Positions 1 through 6,455 of a stretch of 8,765 nt of DNA are shown here, one piece after another. A program made the translations under genes and the position numbers. The stretch lies in contig JANLHE010000194.1 of NCBI GenBank assembly GCA_024653875.1, positions 1-8,765 on the forward strand. Reading direction: 5' to 3'. The DNA is from Acidobacteriota bacterium (GTDB taxonomy: Bacteria > Acidobacteriota > Vicinamibacteria > Vicinamibacterales > SCN-69-37). Position 1 is the first letter of the stretch. Each line of letters opens with the position of its first letter. Under the pieces are notes generated by a model that was given only the letters and a program-made list of their open reading frames with translations, searched no databases and had not been told where the DNA came from.

Positions 1-422
1 CCGCGGGCGGACTGCCGGTAACACGCCACCAGCGGCTCGGGCCCGCGCGGGGTCTCCACCCAGGCGCCGTCGCCGGACTCGGCGAGCGTGAGCAGCGCGC
101 GCAGCAGGCCCTCGGTGAGAAACGGCAGGTCGCAGGCGACGACCAGCACCCGATCCGCCGATGTGGACTCCAGCGCGGTGAGGATGCCGCCCAGCGCCCC
201 GGCGCCAGCAATCACGTCGCCCACCACGGTGACCGGCAAATCGGCAAAGCGGGCGGGATCGGGTCCGACCACCAGCACCTGGTCGGTCACCCGTTGCAGT
301 AATTCGACCTGGCGACCGATGATGGAGCGGCCCTGAACGATGAGCCGGCACTTGTCGCGTCCGCCAAAACGGCGGGCCTGACCACCAGCCAGGATCGCGC
401 CGGCCGTCGCCTGGACTGACAT
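1..422 (-). CDS. mobA: Molybdenum cofactor guanylyltransferase (MobA-like), C-terminus cut by window edge
   Basis: MobA transfers GMP from GTP to molybdopterin in the cytoplasm, making the dinucleotide cofactor used by DMSO-reductase-type molybdoenzymes. I translated this by hand from ATG at 422 on the minus strand; 140 residues are visible before the left edge, against roughly 200 in the family. The nucleotide-binding signature LAGGQARRFGGRDK lies at residues 11-24. The metal-binding aspartate sits in ACDLPFL, residues 96-102 (Asp98). EPLVACYR at 129-136 matches the family's PLxAxY segment. The glycine-rich stretch near 72-79 reads GAGALGG where MobA usually has a proline. The start must be near ATG 422, because the P-loop-like signature begins only ten residues in; no strong Shine-Dalgarno sequence precedes it. 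The gene is divergent from the next one with 9 bp between the starts. A related MobA-like NTP transferase (for example MocA-type) is a less likely alternative. Confidence 0.88.
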   Translation of the reverse strand, partial: MSVQATAGAILAGGQARRFGGRDKCRLIVQGRSIIGRQVELLQRVTDQVLVVGPDPARFADLPVTVVGDVIAGAGALGGILTALESTSADRVLVVACDLPFLTEGLLRALLTLAESGDGAWVETPRGPEPLVACYRQSAR

Positions 423-431
423 CTCGGGAGA

Positions 432-1043
432 ATGATGACACGCCTTCACGACGTACGCGTTGGCCGGGTGCTGGTGATGACACTGCACCAGGCGATCGGC
501 GAGGAACTGCCCACGCGGGACGATTTTTACGAGCACTGGCTGGGGCCGGATCGATGGCGCGATCACGGCCTGGGGCTGGCGCCGATGGCCGCGGTCCTCG
601 GGTTCCTTCGCACCGAGGGCGACGGGTACGGCCGCGTGATGGCGCGCGCGGGTCAACTGGCCGGGCAGTGGGCGTGGGACGCGCGTCCGGCGTGGCGACG
701 CCGGCTGGTGGTTCGCTTGCCGAAACGCCTGCGCCGCCGCGTGGTGGCCCGATGGCTGGCCCGCCAGGTGGCCGAGACGTGTCCGCAGACTCGGGCCACC
801 GTCCGCGTGTCGCAACGGGAGTGCGCCATCACGATTGCCGGGTCGGTGTTCTGCGGCAGCCGGGAGGTGCCCGTCGAGCCGTTGTGCGGGTTCTATGCGG
901 CGATGGGCGTGGCCCTGTTCGCGCGCGCGCAGGTGCCGGTGTCCGGTCGCATGGAGACATGCCGGGCCGGAACCGATAAGGTGAACGAGCGGAGTGGGGA
1001 TGACAAGGGAGCACGATGCACTGGACGAATAACCGGGTCCTGA
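432..1043 (+). CDS. Small hypothetical protein with V4R-like C-terminal segment
   Basis: I do not recognise this 203-residue protein with certainty. The N-terminal half is soluble and helical-looking (LPTRDDFYEHWL, then GLGLAPMAAVLGFLR near 48-62). An Arg-rich region follows at about 88-112 (ARPAWRRRL...LPKRLRRRVVARW). The C-terminal third has a cysteine pattern, FCGSR then PLCGFYAAMGVALF and METCRAG, that recalls V4R / 4-vinyl-reductase-like ligand-binding domains (C..GF...G...F...V...E.CRA.G). This is resemblance by eye only. There is no signal peptide and no clear membrane segment. Two adjacent ATG codons (432 and 435) follow GGGAG at 426-430; the second has the better spacing. A third in-frame ATG lies at 477. 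The last 20 or so residues are polar, do not look like part of the domain, and overlap the next gene by 28 bp. The reading frame is convincing; the function is unknown. Confidence 0.62.
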   Translation: MMTRLHDVRVGRVLVMTLHQAIGEELPTRDDFYEHWLGPDRWRDHGLGLAPMAAVLGFLRTEGDGYGRVMARAGQLAGQWAWDARPAWRRRLVVRLPKRLRRRVVARWLARQVAETCPQTRATVRVSQRECAITIAGSVFCGSREVPVEPLCGFYAAMGVALFARAQVPVSGRMETCRAGTDKVNERSGDDKGARCTGRITGS

Positions 1044-2680
1044 TCGCGGGACTCGTGGTGGGAGTGCTGGGCCTGCCCGGCCTTGGGACCTCAGGACCCC
1101 TGGACCCCAGGACCTCCGGACTCCAAATGAGCCCGGCGGCTCGTCCGTTGGTGTTGCCGTTCACGGTGACGGTGGAAGCCGCCGTGCCCGGCGGCGAGGG
1201 CGCGGCGTTCTGGCTGGGTGAGGCCGCGGCGATCCTGCTCGCCGATGAACTGCAGGCCCACGGCGTGGCGGCGCTGTCGCGGGTGGACCGGGTGGAAGCG
1301 TTCGCGCGCCTGCAACTGCCGTTCGTGGCCACCCTCACGCGCGCCACGATGCTGCGCGTGGCCGAACTGGTGGGCGCCACGGATCTGGTGGTGGGTGAAG
1401 TGCGCCTGGGCGCGCGCATGACGGTGACCGCGCGCGTGATTGCCGTCGAGGCCGCGCATCAGCGGCCGGACATTATCGAAGAGGGACCCGGCACCGACAT
1501 GTTCGCGATCTTCGAGCGAGTGGCGGCACGGCTGGGGCCGGCGAACGCCGCGGCAGGCGCGGGCCATCGTACCCATCTGCCGCTCGGCGCGTTTGAGCAA
1601 TACGTGAAGGGACTGGTGGCATCCACGCCCGCCGCGCAGGAGCGGTTCCTGGAGCAGGCGCGGCAACAGGCGCCCACTGATGACCGCGTGCTGCTGGCGC
1701 TGTGGGATCTGCACGCGTCGCAGGGCGCGCACGACAAGGCGCTGGCCTTCGCCAGGATGGTGAGCCGGGACGCGCCCCTGGATCGGCAGGCCCGCTTCAG
1801 CGCGGCGCTATCGATGATCGAGTTGAGCCGCTTCAATGACGCCTACGACGCGCTGCAGGCGCTGCACGGGGAAGCGCCGTCGCCGGTGCTGTCCAACGCG
1901 CTCGGCGTGATCCAGTTGCGCCGCGGCAGCACGCCCCAGACGGGGGTGCCGACGTATTTCTTCACGCGGGCGGCCGACGAGGCGCCCGACAACCCCGACT
2001 ACCTCTTCAATCTCGGGTACGCCTACGCGCGCAGCCGCAATGCGGAGGCGGCGCTCTACTGGCTGCGTGAAGTGATGCGGTTCGAGCCGGCTGACGGCGA
2101 GGCGCACCTGGTGATGAGCCAGATGTTGACATCGGCTGGCAAGCGCGTGGAAGCGCAGCGGGAACTCGATCTGGCCAGGCAGTTGGGGGTGGGCCTTGAA
2201 CCGGCCTCGCCGGCGCTGACCGACAAGGTGCCGGCCGGGCTTGAGCGCCTGGGGGGACGCCTGGACCTGCAGTCGCCGGTGCGCGTGGGCGCGGCCATCG
2301 CGAACCCGGCGCAGCGGGAGAAGCAGGATCTGGCCGCGTTTCACGTGGACCGCGGCCGGCGATTCTTTGAACAGGAAGATGACCGCGCCGCCATCAACGA
2401 GTTGCGGCGCGCGATCTACCTGCGGCCGTACGAGGACGAGCCGCACCTGCTGCTGGGGCGGATTTACCAGCGGGGCGGTCAACTCCGCGAGGCCATCGAG
2501 GAATTTCGCATTGCGGTGTGGTGCCGCGATTCAAGCGCCGCGCGTGTGCGGCTCGGTGCGGCGCTCCTGGAGAGCGGCGACCGCGCGGGCGCGCGGACCG
2601 AGGCCCAGCGCGCGCTCGTGCTGACGCCGGATTCGGCCCAGGCCCGGGCGTTGCTCGCGCGCATCGGCGGAACGCGCTAA
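1016..2680 (+). CDS. Secreted TPR protein with N-terminal TolB/FlgO-like domain
   Basis: This 554-residue protein has a signal-peptide-like start: a short basic N-terminus, then VLIAGLVVGVLGLPGL at about 8-23. Residues 44-172 look like the alpha/beta TolB/FlgO/CsgG-type N-terminal domain, with LPF at the start, WLGEAAAILLADEL, LSRVDRVEAFARLQ and ATDLVVGEVRLG. The remainder is tetratricopeptide repeats. The clearest spans 327-359 (NPDYLFNLGYAYARSRNAEAALYWLREVM). Another group runs through about 440-541, with EPHLLLGRIYQRGGQLREAIEEF as a good example, and weaker units lie at 188-300. TPRs are protein-binding scaffolds, so this is probably a periplasmic or envelope-associated scaffold; no enzyme motif is visible. 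The start is supported by AAGGGAG at 1005-1011, 4 nt before the ATG. An in-frame ATG at 1127 (Met38) would drop both the signal and the odd 8-bp repeat between them. The SPOR gene follows after 28 bp. Confidence 0.85.
   Translation: MHWTNNRVLIAGLVVGVLGLPGLGTSGPLDPRTSGLQMSPAARPLVLPFTVTVEAAVPGGEGAAFWLGEAAAILLADELQAHGVAALSRVDRVEAFARLQLPFVATLTRATMLRVAELVGATDLVVGEVRLGARMTVTARVIAVEAAHQRPDIIEEGPGTDMFAIFERVAARLGPANAAAGAGHRTHLPLGAFEQYVKGLVASTPAAQERFLEQARQQAPTDDRVLLALWDLHASQGAHDKALAFARMVSRDAPLDRQARFSAALSMIELSRFNDAYDALQALHGEAPSPVLSNALGVIQLRRGSTPQTGVPTYFFTRAADEAPDNPDYLFNLGYAYARSRNAEAALYWLREVMRFEPADGEAHLVMSQMLTSAGKRVEAQRELDLARQLGVGLEPASPALTDKVPAGLERLGGRLDLQSPVRVGAAIANPAQREKQDLAAFHVDRGRRFFEQEDDRAAINELRRAIYLRPYEDEPHLLLGRIYQRGGQLREAIEEFRIAVWCRDSSAARVRLGAALLESGDRAGARTEAQRALVLTPDSAQARALLARIGGTR
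1086..1125 (+). repeat. Five imperfect 8-bp tandem units (GGACCYCN) inside the TPR gene
   Basis: The stretch reads as consecutive units GGACCTCA, GGACCCCT, GGACCCCA, GGACCTCC and GGACTCCA. Because 8 is not a multiple of 3, the encoded peptide (GTSGPLDPRTSGLQ, residues 24-37) does not repeat. It falls between the hydrophobic signal segment and the first recognisable domain, where an insertion would be tolerated. Confidence 0.8.
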
Positions 2681-2708
2681 GGCGCATGTTAAGATCCGAG
2701 GCACGAAC

Positions 2709-3302
2709 ATGTCCGATCAGGGCTTTCACGAAATCCAGTTGAGCGGGAAACAACTCGTCTTCCTGTTCATGTCCACCGTCGTGCTGGCGGTCGTGATCTT
2801 CCTGCTGGGTGTCGCCGTGGGGCGCAGTGTGCGTGATGCCGCCGGTGATGCTCCGGTGTCGGCGGACGCGGGCCTGCCCGAGACGGTGGTGCCCGATGAC
2901 GCCGCCGCGGATCCCAACAAGGCGGCGGATCCTGAACTGAGTTATCACGAGATGTTGCTGGGCGCCCCCGGGGGAACGCCGGCCACGCCGCCCGCGCCCG
3001 CGCCCACGCCAACACCAACAGCGACACCAGCGCCGGCACCGGAGACCACGCCCGCGTCGCCCGAGGCGAGGTTGTCGGGCTGGTTCCTGCAGACCGGCGC
3101 CTACTCCACGCGCAGCGTAGCGGATGGCCAGGTGGCCAAGTTGACGCAGCTGAAAGTGCCGGCCTTCGTGCTGGTGCCAGCCGCCAGCGCTCCCGACAGG
3201 TTGTTTCGCGTGCGCATCGGTCCGTACGCCGATCGCGCCGAAGCCGCCGAGGTCATGACGCGTCTGCAGCGGCAGGGATTCACGCCATCAATTACGCGCT
3301 AG
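2709..3302 (+). CDS. SPOR-domain single-pass membrane protein
   Basis: SPOR domains bind denuded peptidoglycan glycan strands, typically at division sites. This 197-residue protein has the usual bitopic layout. Residues 1-14 form a short cytoplasmic tail (FHEIQLSGKQ). A single membrane helix spans about 15-38 (LVFLFMSTVVLAVVIFLLGVAVG). An acidic and then Pro/Ala/Thr-rich linker runs from about 40 to 119, including alternating PAP, PTP and TPTA units. The C-terminal SPOR domain covers 122-197: it starts WFLQTGAYSTRSVADGQVAKL, has the FRVRIGPYADRAEAAEVMTRL core, and ends at FTPSITR. The start ATG follows GAGG (2698-2701) by 7 nt. It sits 28 bp after the TPR gene, and its last codons contain the likely start of lnt, so the genes are probably co-transcribed. 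The specific role (division or general peptidoglycan binding) cannot be told from sequence. Confidence 0.9.
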   Translation: MSDQGFHEIQLSGKQLVFLFMSTVVLAVVIFLLGVAVGRSVRDAAGDAPVSADAGLPETVVPDDAAADPNKAADPELSYHEMLLGAPGGTPATPPAPAPTPTPTATPAPAPETTPASPEARLSGWFLQTGAYSTRSVADGQVAKLTQLKVPAFVLVPAASAPDRLFRVRIGPYADRAEAAEVMTRLQRQGFTPSITR

Positions 3303-4813
3303 CGCTGCTCTCGGGCGGCCTGCTGGCTGCCAGCTTTCCGAAGTACGGCCATCCGGCCTTCGCGTGGACCGCGCTTGCCCCGTTGTTTGTGGCCGTCGCG
3401 CTCGACGCGACGCGGTCGGCCGCGCGCGGACACCGGCCCCGTGCGTTCCTGCTCGGGTGGATCGCCGGCATCGTCCATTTCGCCCTGACCGTGTCCTGGG
3501 TGGTGGAGGTCATGAACCTGCACGGGGGACTCGCCGTGCCCCTGGCGTGGGCGGTCATGTTGTTGCTGGCGTCGTACCTGGCGCTGTATCCAGCCTTGTG
3601 CGCGCTGTTGACGGCCCGGGCGATTCGGCAGTTCGGCGTGACCGGACTCTGGCTGGCCCCCGTCATGTGGGTGGCCACGGAGTGGCTGCGCGGGTGGGTG
3701 GGCGGCGGGTTCCCGTGGGCGCTGCTCGGCACGTCGCAGGCGACCGTCACCCCCATCATTCAACTCGCGAGCGTGACGGGCGTGTTCGGCGTGTCCGCGC
3801 TGCTCGCGCTCGTGTCCGCCGCCGCGGCGGTTGTCGCGGTGACGCGCCGCACGCCGCACCAGTGGGCGGCCGCCGGTGTCCTGGCGCTCGTGGCGGTGGT
3901 GGCCGCGGGCGGCATGTGGCGCGTCGCCGGCGCGGCGCTGACCACGCGCGGTCCGGTCATGAAGGTGGGCCTGGTGCAGGGCAACGTCGCGCAGGACCAG
4001 AAATGGGACCCGCAGTACCGCCAGGAGATCCTCGATCGGTATCTGCGCCTGAGCCGGCAGGTGATTTCGGTGGGCGCGCGGTTCGTGGTGTGGCCCGAAG
4101 CCTCCACGCCGTTTTTCTTCGAGGCCGAGTCGCAGTACGCCGCGCCGGTCCGCGCGCTGGCGCGCGAGACGCGGACGCCGATGCTCATCGGCACGGACCA
4201 GTACGAGGCGGATGCGTCAGGCGATCGCGTCTACAACTCCGCCCTGATGCTGGGGCCCGACGGCACGTCGCGCGGGACCTATCAGAAGATGCAGCTGGTG
4301 CCCTTCGGCGAGTACGTGCCGCTCAAGTCCCTCTTGTTTTTTGTCGGGCCGCTGGTGGAGAAGGTGTCGGACTTCGCGCCTGGCACCGTGCCCGTGGTGC
4401 TGGAGGCGGGCGGCGTGCGGACGGGCGTGGCCATCTGTTATGAGGTGGTCTATCCGTGGATCGCGCGGGCGTTTGCCGCCGGCGGGGCGGAGGTGCTCAC
4501 CACTATCACGAACGACGCGTGGTTCGGCCGGTCGTCCGCGCCGTATCAGCACTTCGAGCAGGCCAGTGTCCGCGCGGTGGAGCAGGGCAAATACCTGGTT
4601 CGCGCCGCCAATACCGGAATCTCCGGCGTGGTGGACCCGTACGGCCGCACGGTGGTGGCGACGCCGCTGTTTGAGGAAGCGGCGATCACGCAGGATGTGC
4701 GGCTGATCCAGTCGCGTACGATCTACAGTTATCTGGGCGACCTCGTCGCCTGGCTGTGCGCTGCTGCCGCTGGTGCCGTGGCGCTGGCGGGCCGGCGGAG
4801 ACACGCGGCGTAA
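3287..4813 (+). CDS. lnt: Apolipoprotein N-acyltransferase, probable non-canonical ATC start
   Basis: Lnt transfers an acyl chain from phospholipid to the N-terminal cysteine of apolipoproteins, the last step of lipoprotein maturation in the inner membrane. The N-terminal half is a bundle of membrane helices, and the C-terminal half is a nitrilase-like domain from about residue 225 (KVGLVQGNVAQ). All three catalytic residues are present: Glu271 in WPEAST, Lys334 in YQKMQLVPFGEYVP and Cys384 in GVAICYE. A final helix lies near 484-503 before a basic tail. Numbering is from ATC 3287; it gives 508 residues and places the triad within 4 residues of E. coli E267, K335 and C387. The first canonical start codon in frame is TTG 3383, which would delete 32 residues including the family-typical LALLSGGLLAASFPKYG segment. 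AGGG at 3274-3277 precedes ATC by 9 nt. ATT 3278 is an alternative. The gene would overlap the SPOR gene by 16 bp. Confidence 0.93.
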   Translation: MNYALALLSGGLLAASFPKYGHPAFAWTALAPLFVAVALDATRSAARGHRPRAFLLGWIAGIVHFALTVSWVVEVMNLHGGLAVPLAWAVMLLLASYLALYPALCALLTARAIRQFGVTGLWLAPVMWVATEWLRGWVGGGFPWALLGTSQATVTPIIQLASVTGVFGVSALLALVSAAAAVVAVTRRTPHQWAAAGVLALVAVVAAGGMWRVAGAALTTRGPVMKVGLVQGNVAQDQKWDPQYRQEILDRYLRLSRQVISVGARFVVWPEASTPFFFEAESQYAAPVRALARETRTPMLIGTDQYEADASGDRVYNSALMLGPDGTSRGTYQKMQLVPFGEYVPLKSLLFFVGPLVEKVSDFAPGTVPVVLEAGGVRTGVAICYEVVYPWIARAFAAGGAEVLTTITNDAWFGRSSAPYQHFEQASVRAVEQGKYLVRAANTGISGVVDPYGRTVVATPLFEEAAITQDVRLIQSRTIYSYLGDLVAWLCAAAAGAVALAGRRRHAA

Positions 4814-4814
4814 T

Positions 4815-4840
4815 GGAGGGCATGGGCTTCAGCCCGTGCC
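4815..4840 (+). repeat. REP-like hairpin repeat, copy 1 (GGAG + hairpin)
   Basis: A GGAG tetranucleotide is followed by a 9-bp stem (GGCATGGGC / GCCCGTGCC, one T/G mismatch that would wobble in RNA) and a TTCA loop. It is identical over 26 bp to the copy at 4852-4877 and begins one base after the lnt stop codon. The layout matches REP elements of the kind mobilised by RAYT (TnpA-REP) transposases, though no RAYT gene is in the window. No T-run follows, so a factor-independent terminator is unlikely. Confidence 0.8.
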
Positions 4841-4851
4841 GCAGCAGAAAC

Positions 4852-4877
4852 GGAGGGCATGGGCTTCAGCCCGTGCC
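4852..4877 (+). repeat. REP-like hairpin repeat, copy 2
   Basis: An exact direct copy of the 4815-4840 element, 37 bp downstream in the same orientation. The hairpin ends 8 bp before the likely prfB ATG at 4886, so it occupies the space where a Shine-Dalgarno sequence would sit. None is visible there. Confidence 0.8.
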
Positions 4878-4885
4878 AAAACGAC

Positions 4886-6032
4886 ATGACCGAACGTGAC
4901 ATGACCATCGAGGAACAGGCGCGCTGGTACGCCGACCTGACCGACCGTGCGGCTGACCTGCGGAGGGGGCTTTGACGAAGCGCGGCTCACGCGCGAGTTA
5001 GGCGAGATCGAGGACCAGGTCTCGCAACCGGACTTCTGGAAGGATCAGGAGCGCGCCCAGCAGACCCTGCAGCGGCGCCGGCGGCTTGATGACGATCGCA
5101 TCCTGGCGGCCTCCATCCGATCGCAGACGGACGACCTTGCCGTGCTCGTCGAGTGGGGACGCGCGGGCGAGCACGTGTCGGCGGATCTGTCGAAGGGCCT
5201 GGCCGCCTTTGCCGCGACCATCGAGGCCGGCGAGGTGCGCACGATGCTGTCGGGGCCCATGGACGCCAACAACGCCATCGTGACCATTCACCCCGGTGCC
5301 GGCGGGACCGAGTCGCAGGACTGGGCCGAGATGTTGATGCGGATGTATGTCCGCTGGAGCGAGCGTCGGGGGTTCAAGCGCGAGATCGTCGACCTGCAGC
5401 CGGGCGAAGAGGCGGGGATCAAGAGCGCGACCATGACCATCTCCGGTGAAAACGCGTACGGCCTGCTGGCGGCCGAGGCCGGCGTGCATCGGCTGGTCCG
5501 TATTTCCCCCTACGACCAGGCGGCGCGGCGGCATACGTCCTTTGCGTCGGTCTACGTCTGGCCCGAGCTGGATGACAGCATCGACGTCGAGATCGACGAC
5601 AAGGACCTGCGGGTCGACACGTTTCGATCGAGCGGCGCCGGCGGGCAGCACGTCAACGTCACCGACTCCGCCATCCGCTTGACGCACCTGCCGACCGGCA
5701 TCGTGGTGTCCTGCCAGAACGAGCGGTCGCAGCACAAGAACCGCGCGTCGGCGATGAAGGTCCTGCGCTCGCGGCTCTACGACATGAAGCTGAAGGAGCA
5801 GCAGGCCAAGCTGGACCAGATCGGCGGCGAGAAAAAGGACATCGCCTTCGGCAGCCAGATTCGCAGCTACGTGCTGGCCCCGTACCAGATGGTCAAGGAC
5901 CATCGGACCAAGTACCAGGTGGGCGATCCCAACCGGGTGCTTGATGGCGACCTCGACGAGTTCATTCGCGCGTATCTGCTGAGCCGGGCGTCCGGGAAGC
6001 TCTCGGCGGCCGACGAGGGGGACGAGGAATAG
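4886..6032 (+). CDS. prfB: Peptide chain release factor 2, expressed by programmed +1 frameshift
   Basis: RF2 recognises UGA and UAA in the ribosomal A site and triggers peptide release. The gene is in two frames. ORF1 runs from ATG 4886 through 29 codons (ending ADLRRGL) to an in-frame TGA at 4973-4975. The +1 frame then continues as DEARLTRELGEIEDQ from GAC 4974 to the TAG at 6030-6032, giving 381 residues, slightly longer than E. coli RF2 (365). The catalytic GGQ is at residues 252-254 (E. coli 250-252), within SSGAGGQHVNVTDSAIRL. The stop-codon recognition tripeptide reads SPY at 207-209, where RF2 usually has SPF. The TGA is autoregulatory: low RF2 favours frameshifting and so more RF2. 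An alternative ATG at 4901 is in frame; neither start has a clear Shine-Dalgarno sequence. A conventional gene caller would start the second frame at about 4947 and miss the true N-terminus. Confidence 0.94.
4962..4976 (+). promoter_or_regulatory. prfB programmed +1 frameshift site
   Basis: An internal Shine-Dalgarno-like GGAGG (4962-4966) lies 3 nt upstream of the slippery CTT (4970-4972), followed by TGA (4973-4975) and C (4976). The CUU UGA C heptamer and the 3-nt spacing match the known E. coli RF2 site. The P-site tRNA slips from CUU to UUU, and reading resumes at GAC. Confidence 0.95.
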
Positions 6033-6455
6033 TCAGGTCAGTGGCGCGTAACGCCTGGCCACGTCCGGCGTGTCGGTGAGGGCCTGCCCGTCGTATTCGA
6101 CCCACGCGTGCGCGGCAAACACGCCGCCGGCCAGGGACGCGCCAAGCCGCAGCGCCGGCGCCAGTCCCCGCCGCCGCAACTGCCACCACAACACCAGCGA
6201 CCGCGACAGGCAATTGCCGGGCAGCGGGGAATGGCGCTGCACGCGCGCGGTCGCCAGTCGAAGCTGATCGATCACGGCCGGAGGCGCCAGCGCGCCGTGA
6301 CGCGCCGGCCATCGCGCGGCCGTCCGCTCCGCCACGCCCATCACCCGCCGGTAACTGCACACCCGCACCAGCACGTGGGCCACCGGCACGAGCATCGCGG
6401 CGACGACCACGGCGCGGCGCTCCGCGCGCGGCAAGTCGAACCAGCCGGGCCTCAC
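6033..6455 (-). CDS. Lasso peptide B2-like (transglutaminase-core) protein, orphan
   Basis: This 140-residue protein matches the lasso peptide biosynthesis B2 family (Transglut_core3), whose best-known members are cysteine proteases that cut the leader from a lasso precursor. The N-terminal part (LPRAERRAVVVAAMLVPVAHVLVRV) has the hydrophobic and Arg-rich character of split B2 proteins. The catalytic core reads PGNCLSRSLVLWWQLRRRGL, then FAAHAWVEYDGQALTD. The likely triad is Cys82, His116 and Asp128, and the C-terminus (YAPL) is family-like. The GTG start at 6455 overlaps the TGA of the upstream PBP gene (GTGA), so translation is probably coupled. A longer open frame upstream to 6581 is only a shadow of the PBP gene. 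No precursor, RRE/PqqD-like B1 or asparagine-synthetase-like lasso cyclase is in the window. It could act in a cluster beyond the window, or be a B2-fold protein with another substrate. Confidence 0.82.
   Translation of the reverse strand: MRPGWFDLPRAERRAVVVAAMLVPVAHVLVRVCSYRRVMGVAERTAARWPARHGALAPPAVIDQLRLATARVQRHSPLPGNCLSRSLVLWWQLRRRGLAPALRLGASLAGGVFAAHAWVEYDGQALTDTPDVARRYAPLT

Noticed and set aside
2690..2695. TAAGAT as a -10 box for the SPOR gene
   Set aside because: No -35-like hexamer lies at suitable distance, and the 28-bp gap fits operon read-through.
3364..4443. 359-codon plus-strand open frame overlapping lnt
   Set aside because: A low-complexity Arg/Gly/Ala translation in another frame of lnt, whose catalytic motifs are intact.
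4815..4877. Paired hairpins as rho-independent terminators after lnt
   Set aside because: No T-run follows on the plus strand or, reading the other way, on the minus strand, and the same element recurs at 8735 upstream of a gene. A repeat family fits better.
4815..4877. Two identical repeats as a CRISPR array
   Set aside because: There are only two units with an 11-bp spacer, the repeat is a hairpin with a tetraloop, and no cas gene is present.
4973..4975. Stop codon suggesting prfB is a pseudogene or contains a sequencing error
   Set aside because: The surrounding GGAGG, CTT TGA C arrangement is the known programmed frameshift of RF2.
4998..5903. 301-codon minus-strand open frame across prfB
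   Set aside because: A shadow of prfB: it lacks any domain and ends inside it.
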